Assembly (NCBI RefSeq): GCF_002583405.1
Contig: NZ_BCMJ01000001.1
Location: forward strand, 289,438 to 353,437
DNA from: Secundilactobacillus silagincola
Lineage (GTDB): Bacteria; Bacillota; Bacilli; Lactobacillales; Lactobacillaceae
Length of the DNA: 64,000 bases
Direction: 5' to 3'
Made by a program: the position numbers and the translations under genes
The notes under the pieces: model-generated
What the model was told of the DNA's origin: nothing
The model's database searches: none
What the model saw: only the letters and a program-made list of their open reading frames with translations
Shown: positions 1 through 7,944 of the stretch, in pieces
Numbering within the stretch: the first letter of the stretch is position 1
How the letters are laid out: each line of letters starts with the position of its first letter

Positions 1-121
1 GTGGCTGGATATCTAATGTTTTAGCAACTTTCGTGATTGTCACGTCTTTAAATCCGGATTTACTTGCGATTTCTAACGCAGCATTAATCACCAAATCATC
101 GTTCAAAATTCTCTTTTTCAT
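1..121 (-). CDS. TetR/AcrR-family transcriptional regulator, N-terminal part (cut by window edge)
   Basis: The reverse strand from 121 reads 40 codons without a stop, beginning MKKRILNDDLVINAALEIA and continuing through a pattern typical of the TetR helix-turn-helix: an 'xxAALEIASKSGFKDVTI' stretch followed by 'TKVAKTLDIQP'. The ATG is preceded by a good ribosome-binding site (GGAGG at about 127-131, reverse strand). Only the first two helices and part of the recognition helix are in the window; the ligand-binding domain lies off the left edge. The gene is divergent from the amidohydrolase at 274, and the 150-bp gap holds three copies of an inverted repeat, so it is very probably the local repressor of that operon and of itself. 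The effector is unknown. Confidence 0.8.
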   Translation of the reverse strand, partial: MKKRILNDDLVINAALEIASKSGFKDVTITKVAKTLDIQP

Positions 122-152
122 AACAACCTCCAAATTTTTTCAAAAAAAGCCT

Positions 153-228
153 TGATAAACTTATCAACTAAGTTTATCATTACTTCTCGTAGCTTAGCAA
201 CTAAGAATTAAACTTAATAACTAAGTTT
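153..228. promoter_or_regulatory. Three operator-like inverted repeats between tetR and the amidohydrolase operon
   Basis: Three related 13-mers of the form CTTANNAACTAAG lie at 160-172, 193-205 and 213-225. The first is the core of a perfect repeat with 11-bp arms (TGATAAACTTA at 153-163, TAAGTTTATCA at 169-179, 5-bp spacer). The third is the core of AAACTTA/TAAGTTT with the same 5-bp spacer (210-228). A + strand promoter is possible with -35 TTGATA (152-157) and -10 TATCAT (175-180), 17 bp apart, lying across the first repeat. Repression by the divergent TetR protein is inferred. Confidence 0.65.
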
Positions 229-273
229 TTCTTCGTTTAACATCACGATAACCCACAGGAGGCCGATGACAAA

Positions 274-1251
274 ATGGCACAACAACACATTATTTCTTTA
301 GAAGAACATTTCATTACACCCGACTTTGAAACTAACATTAAAACCGGTGATACCCCTCAGGCAAAAGCCATCCGTCAGATTATCGACCGCTGTGAAAACT
401 TAGGCGACTCACGAATTGCTGAAATGGATGCAGCCGGTATTGATCGACAAATTATTTCACTTACGGCACCAGCCACTGAGAATATGGCTCCTGAAAAGGC
501 CGTTCCGCTAGCTAAAAAGACCAATAATCTGCTTGGAAAAGCGGTTTTACAGTATCCTGAACGTTTTGGTGGTTTTGCAACACTACCTACAAGCGCACCA
601 AAGGAAGCAGCTGCTGAATTAGAACGGACTGTTAGCGAGTATGGTTTTTCCGGTGCCTTAATTAACGGTACCAGCCAAGGCCGCTACATGGATGACCCCG
701 ATTTCGATCCCATTTTTGCCAAAGCAGAGTCATTGAACGTGCCGATTTATTTACACCCTGGTTTACCTTCGAAAACGGTTGTTGATGCTTGTTATCGCGG
801 TAATTTTTCGGAACAAGTCACCGCACAGTTCAGCTCAGCAGGATTTGGCTGGCACATCGAAACTGCCATTCACGTTATTCATCTGATCTTAGGTGGTGTC
901 TTTGACAGACATCCAAATCTAAAATTAGTGACTGGTCATTTAGGCGAAGGTTTAATGTTCGCTGTCCAACGGTTAGACACTCTGCTGCCACCAGAAATTT
1001 CTAAATTACAGCATCCTGTTAGTTATTACCTGCAGAATAATATCTACTATACGATTTCGGGTTATAACTCCGAACCGCAATTCCTGGAACTCTATTCGCA
1101 AGTTGGTGCCGATCATATTCTCTTCTCCGTTGATTACCCTTACGTTTCAATGGCGGATACCCGGAAATTTGTTGAAAACTTACCAATCGATCCAAACTCT
1201 AAGAACAAAATTTTTGCAACTAACGCTGAAAAACTTTTAAACCGTAACTAA
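274..1251 (+). CDS. Amidohydrolase-2 family protein, related to gamma-resorcylate / hydroxybenzoate decarboxylases
   Basis: 325 aa, the usual length for the ACMSD-like branch of the amidohydrolase superfamily (metal-dependent TIM barrels that decarboxylate aromatic acids or hydrolyse C-C and C-N bonds). Visible signatures are LEEHF near the N-terminus (Glu10, His12), YLHPG (His161), GHLGE (His222) and SVDYPY (Asp287). Their order and spacing match the Glu-x-His...His...Asp metal site I remember for gamma-resorcylate decarboxylase rather than the His-x-His site of classical members. The start has a GGAGG 12 bp upstream. It is followed after 25 bp by an isochorismatase-like gene and is divergent from a TetR regulator, so an inducible two-gene detoxification or catabolic operon is likely. 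The substrate cannot be read from the sequence; an aromatic acid is an inference from the family. Confidence 0.8.
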   Translation: MAQQHIISLEEHFITPDFETNIKTGDTPQAKAIRQIIDRCENLGDSRIAEMDAAGIDRQIISLTAPATENMAPEKAVPLAKKTNNLLGKAVLQYPERFGGFATLPTSAPKEAAAELERTVSEYGFSGALINGTSQGRYMDDPDFDPIFAKAESLNVPIYLHPGLPSKTVVDACYRGNFSEQVTAQFSSAGFGWHIETAIHVIHLILGGVFDRHPNLKLVTGHLGEGLMFAVQRLDTLLPPEISKLQHPVSYYLQNNIYYTISGYNSEPQFLELYSQVGADHILFSVDYPYVSMADTRKFVENLPIDPNSKNKIFATNAEKLLNRN

Positions 1252-1276
1252 GTCCTTTACCTGGGAGGTAATCTTC

Positions 1277-1852
1277 ATGAATGAATTAAACTTTGATCCA
1301 ACACACACCGCTTTTGTCGGCATCGATTTACACGCTGGTCTTAATCTGCCCTATGCGCCATACACTTACCAGCAAGTAAGTGATAACGCCGTTAAGCTTG
1401 CTAACGCGGCTGCCAAAGCTGGTGCATTTATCGACCTCACTCAGATTCCAGTAACCGATGGCAAAGATCGTGTGATGCCAAAAACCGATATGGATTTAAA
1501 GACTGGCAGTGCACCAATTGCGAAGCCAGAACTCTTACCAGAACTAGCCCAAATTGATGGTGTTCATGTCACTCCTAAAATTGCTTGGAGCGGTTTTTAC
1601 GGCACTGATTTAGAAATGGAATTACGCCGACGCCATATTGATATGATTGTTTTATTCGGGGTAGCTACCGAATACGGTGTGGATACTACGGCCAGAGATG
1701 CATATGATCGTGGCTATAACCAAATTTTCGTCGAAGATGCAATGACGGCATGGTCGCAAGAAGCCCAGACTTTTGAGACAGAAACAATCTTCCCTAAAAT
1801 GGGACAGGTAAGGTCGACACAACAAGTGATTGATGCTTTAAATCAAAATTAA
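1277..1852 (+). CDS. Isochorismatase-like (cysteine hydrolase fold) protein lacking the catalytic Cys
   Basis: 191 aa with the fold signatures of the nicotinamidase/isochorismatase family: GIDLHAG (Asp17), PKIAWSGFYGTDLE (Lys101), and GVATEYGVDTTARDAYDRG. In most members the last motif reads GVAT-x-x-C-V and its Cys is the nucleophile; here the residue is Gly134 (codon GGT), so Asp and Lys of the triad remain but the Cys does not. True isochorismatases that cleave a vinyl ether (EntB/PhzD type) also lack this Cys, so the protein may be active with different chemistry, or be a non-thiol homologue. It has its own ribosome-binding site (GGGAGG, 1262-1267), lies 25 bp after the amidohydrolase and ends before a terminator, making the pair one operon. 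Confidence 0.75.
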   Translation: MNELNFDPTHTAFVGIDLHAGLNLPYAPYTYQQVSDNAVKLANAAAKAGAFIDLTQIPVTDGKDRVMPKTDMDLKTGSAPIAKPELLPELAQIDGVHVTPKIAWSGFYGTDLEMELRRRHIDMIVLFGVATEYGVDTTARDAYDRGYNQIFVEDAMTAWSQEAQTFETETIFPKMGQVRSTQQVIDALNQN

Positions 1853-1863
1853 CAGTGCGAAAA

Positions 1864-1879
1864 TGTTTCACATGAAACA
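1864..1879. other. parS: parS-like site (one mismatch)
   Basis: TGTTTCACATGAAACA matches the 16-bp Firmicute parS consensus TGTTTCACGTGAAACA at 15 of 16 positions. It is the core of a 22-bp inverted repeat (1861-1882) just after the isochorismatase-like gene. ParB/Spo0J binding is inferred. The mismatch is at the central CpG. Confidence 0.6.
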
Positions 1880-1907
1880 TTTTCCAACGAAGAAACTTAA
1901 AAATACA

Positions 1908-1952
1908 AAAGACGCATTCTCAGACCAAAATTGGTCAGAAGAATGCGTCTTT
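1908..1952. terminator. Bidirectional terminator
   Basis: A 12-bp perfect stem (AAAGACGCATTC at 1908-1919, complement at 1941-1952) closes an interior hairpin GACCAAAATTGGTC. It sits between the convergent isochorismatase-like and yjbR-like genes. Confidence 0.8.
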
Positions 1953-1977
1953 GCTGTTCACACTAAAAGAATCCCTA

Positions 1978-2328
1978 CTACATCGTTTCATTATAGCTAC
2001 CTTCAATTAAATCGGCCAAGTCATCAACACTGTTGAACTTATCCAATCGCGCACTGATCCAGTGTGTTTTGGACATATGATAACCTGGTAAAAAGCCCGG
2101 CTGCACTTGCAAAATGGAGTTCAGCTCTGGTTCAACCTTTAAATCAACAATATCGATTTCATCCGTACCCGATAGACCGAGTTTGTTGGCTGGCACATTC
2201 ATGACTAAGCCAAACCACTTACCGTTAGGATGACGGATGGCAACATAGTCTGGAAAATGTTTAAAGGGTTTATCGACTTCTGAATTATACTCATTTTGAC
2301 AATATTCAATGAGTTGGTCTCGTGTCAT
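1978..2328 (-). CDS. MmcQ/YjbR family protein (CyaY-like fold)
   Basis: 116 aa. The pattern 'QLIEYCQNEYNSEVDKPFKH', a 'YVAIRHPNGKWFGLVM' strand pair, 'PGYHMSKTHWISARL' and 'LADLIEGSYNET' are characteristic of the YjbR/MmcQ family of small single-domain proteins, annotated as DNA-binding by structure but without a settled function. The ATG at 2328 is chosen because GAGGTG lies just upstream; a GTG three codons earlier falls inside that ribosome-binding site. The gene is monocistronic, convergent with the isochorismatase-like gene and divergent from metE. Confidence 0.8.
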   Translation of the reverse strand: MTRDQLIEYCQNEYNSEVDKPFKHFPDYVAIRHPNGKWFGLVMNVPANKLGLSGTDEIDIVDLKVEPELNSILQVQPGFLPGYHMSKTHWISARLDKFNSVDDLADLIEGSYNETM

Positions 2329-2352
2329 ACTAATCACCTCAAGATTGATATT

Positions 2353-2375
2353 TTCAGTATGTCAATCGTACTGAA
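2353..2375. promoter_or_regulatory. Inverted repeat in the yjbR-metE divergent gap
   Basis: TTCAGTA (2353-2359) and TACTGAA (2369-2375) form a 7-bp inverted repeat with a 9-bp spacer, 25 bp upstream of the yjbR start. It may be an operator for either gene. No T-box or SAM riboswitch signature is visible in the 170-bp leader of metE. Confidence 0.3.
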
Positions 2376-2513
2376 TTGAACTTAACAAAGGTTCCCAAAC
2401 ACACTTTATACTAAGTTTATCACCGTTTACCGCGTTATTCTCGCATTCTCTGTTTTTACATTCAGTTACGCTATAAAGCGTTAAAATAATCGTATTGAAG
2501 GAGCGTGACCACC

Positions 2514-4763
2514 ATGACCACAACCATTATTGGCTATCCGCGTATCGGTCGACACCTTGAACTAAAAAAGGCAGTTGAGGCCTACCATAGCCAGACGATT
2601 ACCGCTGCTGACTTAAATCGGATTGCAGCTCAAATTCGCCAGCAAAACTGGCAAACACAAGCTCAAGCTGGCATCGACTGGCTACCTGTGAATGATTTTT
2701 CGTACGAAGACCAAGTGCTTGATACTGCTGCACTTTTCAATCTTATTCCGCAACGATTTCAGCAATTACAACTGTCACCGCTGGATACTTATTTCGCAAT
2801 GGCACGGGGTACTCAAACGGCTACGGGGTTCCTACCACCGCTAAAGATGGCAACTTGGTTTAACACTCGGTATGGCTATTTCATTCCTGAATTAGACGAT
2901 AGCACCACTATTCAACTAACAGGAACTAAACCCTTCGATGAATTTAAGGAAGCCAAACAACTGGGCTACCACGCTCGACCGACAATTATCGGACCATATA
3001 CCTTATTGAAATTCAGCCGAATCACTGGGACTCAGAAAATTTCTGATTACATCGAGGGTTTTGTGGCCGCTTACGCTCAATTATTCAAACAGTTTGACCA
3101 ACTGGGGGCTGATTGGCTTCAACTAGATGAGCCTGCGCTAGTATTAGCACCAACAAAGGCTGATTTGGCGTTATTCAGACATATTTATACTGCACTACTA
3201 CCCCAAAAAGGTCAGCTGAAGATATTACTGCAAACAGCTTACGGAGATATTCGAGAAGCATACGCCCAGCTAATTTCACAGGATTTTGATGCGCTTGGAT
3301 TAGACTTTGTCGATGGTCAGCAAACAGAAGCCTGCATTCAAGAACAGGGCTTTCCTGATGACAAGATTCTCTTTGCCGGTATCGTTAACGGACGTAATGT
3401 CTGGCGCACCAACTATCAAACTGTACTGAATCAATTGCATCGGCTACCAGTCAAACACGTGGTGCTCTCCACCTCGTGCTCTTTACTTCATCTCCCGATT
3501 TCTTTAAAAAGTGAAACAACGCTGCCTGAGCATGTGCGCCCCTACCTCGCATTTGCCGACGAAAAGCTTGCTGACTTAGTTGCCATAAACGACTTGTTAG
3601 CAGGTCGAAAACCTGCCCTTCTCTTGGTTAACCAACAACTATTCAATCACTCACGTGGTGCCGAAAACACTCGGGTAACCGAACGGCTTCAGACGCTAAC
3701 TAGTGCCGATTATCACCGCAAATCAGAACGGGCTGTGCGACAACAAGTGCAGCAACGGGCTGTGCCATTGCCAATGCTGCCAACAACGACCATCGGTTCA
3801 TTTCCACAAACTGCGGCTGATCAGCAACGTAAAATGGCCTTTAAACAGGGAAAATTAACCCAAGCTCAATTCCAATCTGCCACTCATAAGCGAATGCAAG
3901 CATGCCTCACAGAGCAGACCAAGCTTGGCCTAGATGTCCTGGTCACCGGTGAATATGACCGGGATGATATGATCAGCGACTTCGATCATCAACTCAGCGG
4001 CTTCTTGTTCACGGAGCATGCTTGGATTCAGACGTTTGGTACCTATTGCGCACAACCGCCCATTATCTGGGGTGATATTGCCTGGACACATCCGATCACC
4101 GTAGCCGAAACTGCCGCCGCTCAGCAACTAACGAATCGACCTGTAAAAGGTGTGCTAACCGGTCCCCTGACATTGGTTAATTGGGCTTATCCTCGCGAAG
4201 ACGTGCCCTTACGTGTGAGTGCCACTCAGATTGCACTGGCGTTACAAGATGAAGCGCATGCTCTAGAAACGAACGGAATTCACATCATTCAAATTGATGA
4301 ACCTGCTTTTCGCAGTCAATTACCCTTACGGCGAACTGATTGGTATACGGGGTATTTTAACTGGGCAATTAAAGTCATTCGATTAGTCGCGAGTCGATTA
4401 CAATCTACTACCCGCTTCCATATTCATATGTGCTATGACCACTACACCGATATTTTAGACGTTCTGGATCAACTCGATGCCGATGCACTGTCACTGTCAG
4501 CTAAGGATCCAACGTTATTAGATGCACTGCACGATGCGCATTTCACCACACCAGTAGGTTTAGGTATGTTTGATACAGCGCAATTTAAACTCTCTACAAC
4601 TGATACACTAGTAACCAAATTACAAGCTAGTATTAAACAACTCGGGCCAGAGCACCTTTGGGTCAATCCGGATTGTGGGCTAAAAACGTTACCTGAGGCA
4701 GATGCATTAACCAATTTAGAGAGAATGGTACGGGCAACGAAGCAAATTCGCGAAATAATTTAA
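2514..4763 (+). CDS. metE: Cobalamin-independent methionine synthase MetE, divergent C-terminal domain
   Basis: 749 aa, the usual MetE length: it transfers methyl from 5-methyltetrahydropteroyl-triglutamate to homocysteine in the cytoplasm. The N-terminal half carries IIGYPRIGRHLELKKAVEAY and the C-terminal barrel carries TTTIGSFPQT, GPLTLVNWAYPREDV, IIQIDEPAFR, HMC (His638, Cys640) and NPDCGLKT (Cys721). ATG 2514 is chosen because GAAGGAG (2497-2503) is correctly spaced from it; the GTG at 2505 is too close. The position of the fourth zinc ligand, Glu in E. coli MetE, is Ser662 here, and the usual DIHSP segment reads DTAQF. The enzyme may therefore be a diverged paralogue with altered metal binding. 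It stands alone on the strand opposed to replication, with no methionine-gene neighbours. Confidence 0.85.
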   Translation: MTTTIIGYPRIGRHLELKKAVEAYHSQTITAADLNRIAAQIRQQNWQTQAQAGIDWLPVNDFSYEDQVLDTAALFNLIPQRFQQLQLSPLDTYFAMARGTQTATGFLPPLKMATWFNTRYGYFIPELDDSTTIQLTGTKPFDEFKEAKQLGYHARPTIIGPYTLLKFSRITGTQKISDYIEGFVAAYAQLFKQFDQLGADWLQLDEPALVLAPTKADLALFRHIYTALLPQKGQLKILLQTAYGDIREAYAQLISQDFDALGLDFVDGQQTEACIQEQGFPDDKILFAGIVNGRNVWRTNYQTVLNQLHRLPVKHVVLSTSCSLLHLPISLKSETTLPEHVRPYLAFADEKLADLVAINDLLAGRKPALLLVNQQLFNHSRGAENTRVTERLQTLTSADYHRKSERAVRQQVQQRAVPLPMLPTTTIGSFPQTAADQQRKMAFKQGKLTQAQFQSATHKRMQACLTEQTKLGLDVLVTGEYDRDDMISDFDHQLSGFLFTEHAWIQTFGTYCAQPPIIWGDIAWTHPITVAETAAAQQLTNRPVKGVLTGPLTLVNWAYPREDVPLRVSATQIALALQDEAHALETNGIHIIQIDEPAFRSQLPLRRTDWYTGYFNWAIKVIRLVASRLQSTTRFHIHMCYDHYTDILDVLDQLDADALSLSAKDPTLLDALHDAHFTTPVGLGMFDTAQFKLSTTDTLVTKLQASIKQLGPEHLWVNPDCGLKTLPEADALTNLERMVRATKQIREII

Positions 4764-4876
4764 CAACGTCTACTGGTATCGTCATTGGTTTAAGCAGTAT
4801 AATGTTTATCTGTTGTATGTTTTATCGCCATACAAAACCGCAACACTTAAATAATTAATCAACTAGGAGTTTTCTA

Positions 4877-6058
4877 ATGACCAAACCAATGAACAAAGTT
4901 TTAAAAGCACAGTTTTTTGTGGATGATCTATCCGATGACCAAAAAAATGTGATTACGAATATCAACGCCTATATCAAACAAGGACTCACCGGCAAGACCT
5001 CATCAGTTGCCATTATCGAAGGCGCTGCGGGAACTGGTAAATCAGTTGTTTTAATGGAGCTAGTTCGCCAATACATGACGGACAAGCGCTACAAAACTTC
5101 ACTGGTGGTCAACCATCCCGAATTATATAAAGCCTATCGCGAAATGGGTTCAGCCATTCCTAACATGAATGTCAGCACGATTCGCCGCCCCACATCTCTA
5201 ATTAACTACGCGCAAAAGAACCACGAAAAATACGACATTATTTTCGTCGACGAAGCGCATCTGCTGTATTCTAAATCAGAACCTTACGCTCATTACCGCG
5301 GTCAAAACCAACTAACTGATTTGATGAACTTGGCCAAGGTCGTCGTTGTGGTTTACGACTTTGATCAAGTCTTCCAATCAAAGATGTATTGGGACAAGAA
5401 ACTACTCTTCAAAACCATTGGTAATCACCCTTACAAACAGTTCGACATGAACTTCCAGTACCGGATGGTGGCCAGCGACGAACAGGTTAAATGGATGAAC
5501 GATTTAACCGAAGAGAAGCCCATTAAACCATTTCCAGATAACAGCGATTTCGAATTTAAAGTATTCGATAAAGCTGGCGAAATGTTCGAAAAAATTAAGG
5601 AACAAAATAAGAAATATGGCATGAGCCGTATGGTTGCCACATCAGGTTTCCCACGGATTGATGGCCGCCATAACGTTGAAATGGATACTTTCAACCTGCC
5701 TTGGGATGAATGGGACCCACAACGGACACCATGGGCAAAGCGTGAAGGCTCCATTACTCAAGTTGGAACGATTTATACGCTGCAAGGCTTTGACTTAAAC
5801 TACGTGGGTATGGTGATTGGACCATCTTTTGGTTACGACAAAGAAACAGATACCATGACCGTTATTCCCGAAAAGTATTCTCATAAGGAAGTCTTTAAAA
5901 AACGGAAAGATATCAAGTTTAGCCGTGATGAATATAAAGCGTTTATTGCGAACGTCTTGAACGTGTTGATCAAGCGTGGTAAGTACGGACTCTATCTGAC
6001 TGCTTACGATGATGCTTTGCGGGCGCGGTTGCTGGAATTGAATGAAACAGGAAAGTAA
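4877..6058 (+). CDS. DUF2075 family P-loop ATPase/helicase-like protein
   Basis: 393 aa. A Walker A motif GAAGTGKS (residues 49-56) and Walker B DEAH (125-128) place it in the superfamily-1-like ATPases. Later motifs are a 'VVVVYDFDQVFQ' strand, 'NFQYRM', and 'GTIYTLQGFDLNYVGMVIGPSF', matching motifs V and VI of the DUF2075 group. Members occur as single genes in many Firmicutes and in some phage-defence or nuclease fusions, but their role is not established. No extra nuclease domain is visible at either end. The gene has an AGGAG ribosome-binding site, stands alone, and ends at a terminator at 6095. Confidence 0.75.
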   Translation: MTKPMNKVLKAQFFVDDLSDDQKNVITNINAYIKQGLTGKTSSVAIIEGAAGTGKSVVLMELVRQYMTDKRYKTSLVVNHPELYKAYREMGSAIPNMNVSTIRRPTSLINYAQKNHEKYDIIFVDEAHLLYSKSEPYAHYRGQNQLTDLMNLAKVVVVVYDFDQVFQSKMYWDKKLLFKTIGNHPYKQFDMNFQYRMVASDEQVKWMNDLTEEKPIKPFPDNSDFEFKVFDKAGEMFEKIKEQNKKYGMSRMVATSGFPRIDGRHNVEMDTFNLPWDEWDPQRTPWAKREGSITQVGTIYTLQGFDLNYVGMVIGPSFGYDKETDTMTVIPEKYSHKEVFKKRKDIKFSRDEYKAFIANVLNVLIKRGKYGLYLTAYDDALRARLLELNETGK

Positions 6059-6094
6059 GTTTGCTTCGTTAAACTAAACTAGCTGCAAAATAAA

Positions 6095-6132
6095 AAACAG
6101 ACCGAGAAATTATTATTCTCGATCTGTTTTTT
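6095..6132. terminator. Bidirectional terminator
   Basis: AAACAGACCGAGAA and TTCTCGATCTGTTT form a stem with A- and T-rich flanks on both sides, between the convergent DUF2075 gene and the secreted-protein gene. Confidence 0.8.
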
Positions 6133-6140
6133 ATCATTGA

Positions 6141-6992
6141 TCAATCCGCATCCCCAGAAACGCCAATCGGAGTATAGTACGTCACTCCACCAAGCGAATA
6201 AAGACTAACAAAGCTTGAAACATCCGAATCCTCGTCATGTGAAGGGATCGTGACTGGCTTGTGCAAATTAGTCATGATTAAACGATATTCGTAAGCACCC
6301 TTTTTACCAACACGGGTGGTCTTGAAGCCCTTTAATGCAGAACTTAAATATAAGTAACGTGTGTTGCCTTTAGTTGTGGTCTTCTTAATTTTTACCGAAG
6401 CAATTGGCTTATTTAAATAATAGTCCATCCAGCTCTTAACGGAACCTTTTTTGTGAACTTCAACATACCCATTAGTCGTAATTTGTACGCTCTGACTCGG
6501 ATAAACAGCGCGATACTGCTTAGCAACCGAAGTTTCACCTAAGTATAAATCACCATAACTCCAAGTTGGTAAATAAGCCGGCGTCGAAATTTTCTTGAAG
6601 GAACTAATGGCGGTAGAATAGCCATCACCATCGGCCAAGTAACCCTTTTTAACCGATTTATTGACCAATGCATAGTTTAACTGGCCACCCATGAAATCTA
6701 GTTGAGCGTTCATTTTACCAGTCGTATTACTTTTACCTAGCTGACCGCCAACAATAGTGCCCTTCGGTAAAGTCACCGACTTCGTGTAACCCTTATCTGA
6801 ACCAATTTGAGCGTATTCCAGATGAACTTTAGTTGCTCGTTTGGTCTGATAGTAATTATTCGTGTTTAAGAACTGACGATTAACGGTTGTTCCGTTGATT
6901 TTTACTGCTGACGCATAAGCACTGGTTGTCCCAGTCCCAACAGCTACAAAAGCTGCCAAACTTAACAATCCAGCCATAATTTCTTTACGCAT
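6141..6992 (-). CDS. Secreted protein of unknown function
   Basis: 283 aa starting with a clear Sec signal peptide: MRKE, a hydrophobic stretch to about residue 24, and a likely signal-peptidase site after AYASA (about residue 29). The mature part is rich in Lys, Tyr, Ser and Thr, and has no Cys, no LPxTG motif and no further membrane segment, so it is probably released or loosely bound to the wall. Lysine-rich segments (KIKKTTTKGNTRYLYLSS) suggest binding to anionic wall polymers, which is a guess. I do not recognise the family. The ribosome-binding site is AGAAGGA, 6 bp before the ATG. It is monocistronic with a shared downstream terminator. Confidence 0.7.
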   Translation of the reverse strand: MRKEIMAGLLSLAAFVAVGTGTTSAYASAVKINGTTVNRQFLNTNNYYQTKRATKVHLEYAQIGSDKGYTKSVTLPKGTIVGGQLGKSNTTGKMNAQLDFMGGQLNYALVNKSVKKGYLADGDGYSTAISSFKKISTPAYLPTWSYGDLYLGETSVAKQYRAVYPSQSVQITTNGYVEVHKKGSVKSWMDYYLNKPIASVKIKKTTTKGNTRYLYLSSALKGFKTTRVGKKGAYEYRLIMTNLHKPVTIPSHDEDSDVSSFVSLYSLGGVTYYTPIGVSGDAD

Positions 6993-7107
6993 ATAAAATC
7001 CTTCTCTCCCTATTATCTACTACATAGTTTAAGTTTATACTCCCCCGAAAATAATACAAACTCTTTGGCAGATTGCTCTTAGGTAATATTAATTTTGAAA
7101 TCTCACT

Positions 7108-7536
7108 TCAATAATTAATCTTTATCTTCTCTATCAAATAGTTCCAAAGTTTCACTTCTTCAATGATAGCAGTATCCTCTCTCACTACTTGAAATCCCTA
7201 TGACTCAAAGAAGAGCCTTGCGGTAATGGACACAAATGCATAGTACTTCGTCGTCAAGGTTCCTGAACCAGCAACATTGCGCAACCATGATGCTGATACC
7301 GATAACTGACAAATAAACATTCCAAATAACCGCTATTATTCATGTTCGCAAAACCAATAATTGTATCATGATCATCGAAAGCAACCAACACTATATTTAC
7401 CAGTAAATTCTCATCCAAAGTTTGAATATCAATTTTTCTGCCAGACCAAACCTTAATTTGATCTACTGCATAATCAGCTGAATTAACAACCTTTACTGTT
7501 TGACGAAAAAGCGACAACATGGGAATTGCGTCTCAT
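7108..7536 (-). pseudogene. Decayed GNAT N-acetyltransferase
   Basis: Pieces of one GNAT acetyltransferase lie in different frames. The likely original start is ATG at 7536 (AGGA upstream). A frameshift follows within about 20 bp, then an 88-codon stretch (7520-7254) encodes LFRQTVKVVNSADY...GFANMNNSGYLECLFVSYRYQHHG, the core with a damaged acetyl-CoA loop. After another frameshift the C-terminal part continues as FVSITARLFFES-stop-GFQVVREDTAIIEEVKLWNY to a stop at 7108-7110. Intact relatives read ARPFFEKQGF at this point, so the TAG is an in-frame nonsense mutation. At least two frameshifts and one stop make an active product impossible. Confidence 0.8.
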
Positions 7537-7944
7537 TTTGTCCTACAGTTTATTTATGACAAAGAGACTCATACAATCACACACAGCCAGCGATTACCTC
7601 AGGTGTTCAGACTAAAAGGTAAATCATGCACCTAGACTTATTGTGGGCTCGATTTCCATCTCCGCTATCTACTATTCTCCGTTTTAACACCGTGCTACTA
7701 TCATGTTTTTAAACTGTCTTTACAATATCTTGGTGACGCTATGAATATGTATGATTTAATTTTCGTTTCCACAATAACTCTCGTTTTGATTTACTCGATT
7801 CCAGAGGAGAGCTTAATTCGGCGTAGGATGATAACCTGCTGACCCCTTAATTAAATACTAATTCTACTAACCTTTATTAGGGAAACACAAAAAATAGTCT
7901 ATTCCTAGAAGATTATATAAAACATTGAGCCATTTACGTAGCAC
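7537..7944. other. 408-bp AT-rich gap without a recognisable gene
   Basis: No open frame, strong hairpin or inverted repeat stands out between the GNAT pseudogene and the ApeA-like gene. Base composition resembles the flanking AT-rich island and it is probably degraded acquired DNA. I see no insertion-sequence ends. Confidence 0.5.

Noticed and set aside
2340-2504. T-box or SAM riboswitch upstream of metE
   Set aside because: No AAGGTGGTACCGCG-type box or SAM-aptamer motif was found; only a small inverted repeat is present.
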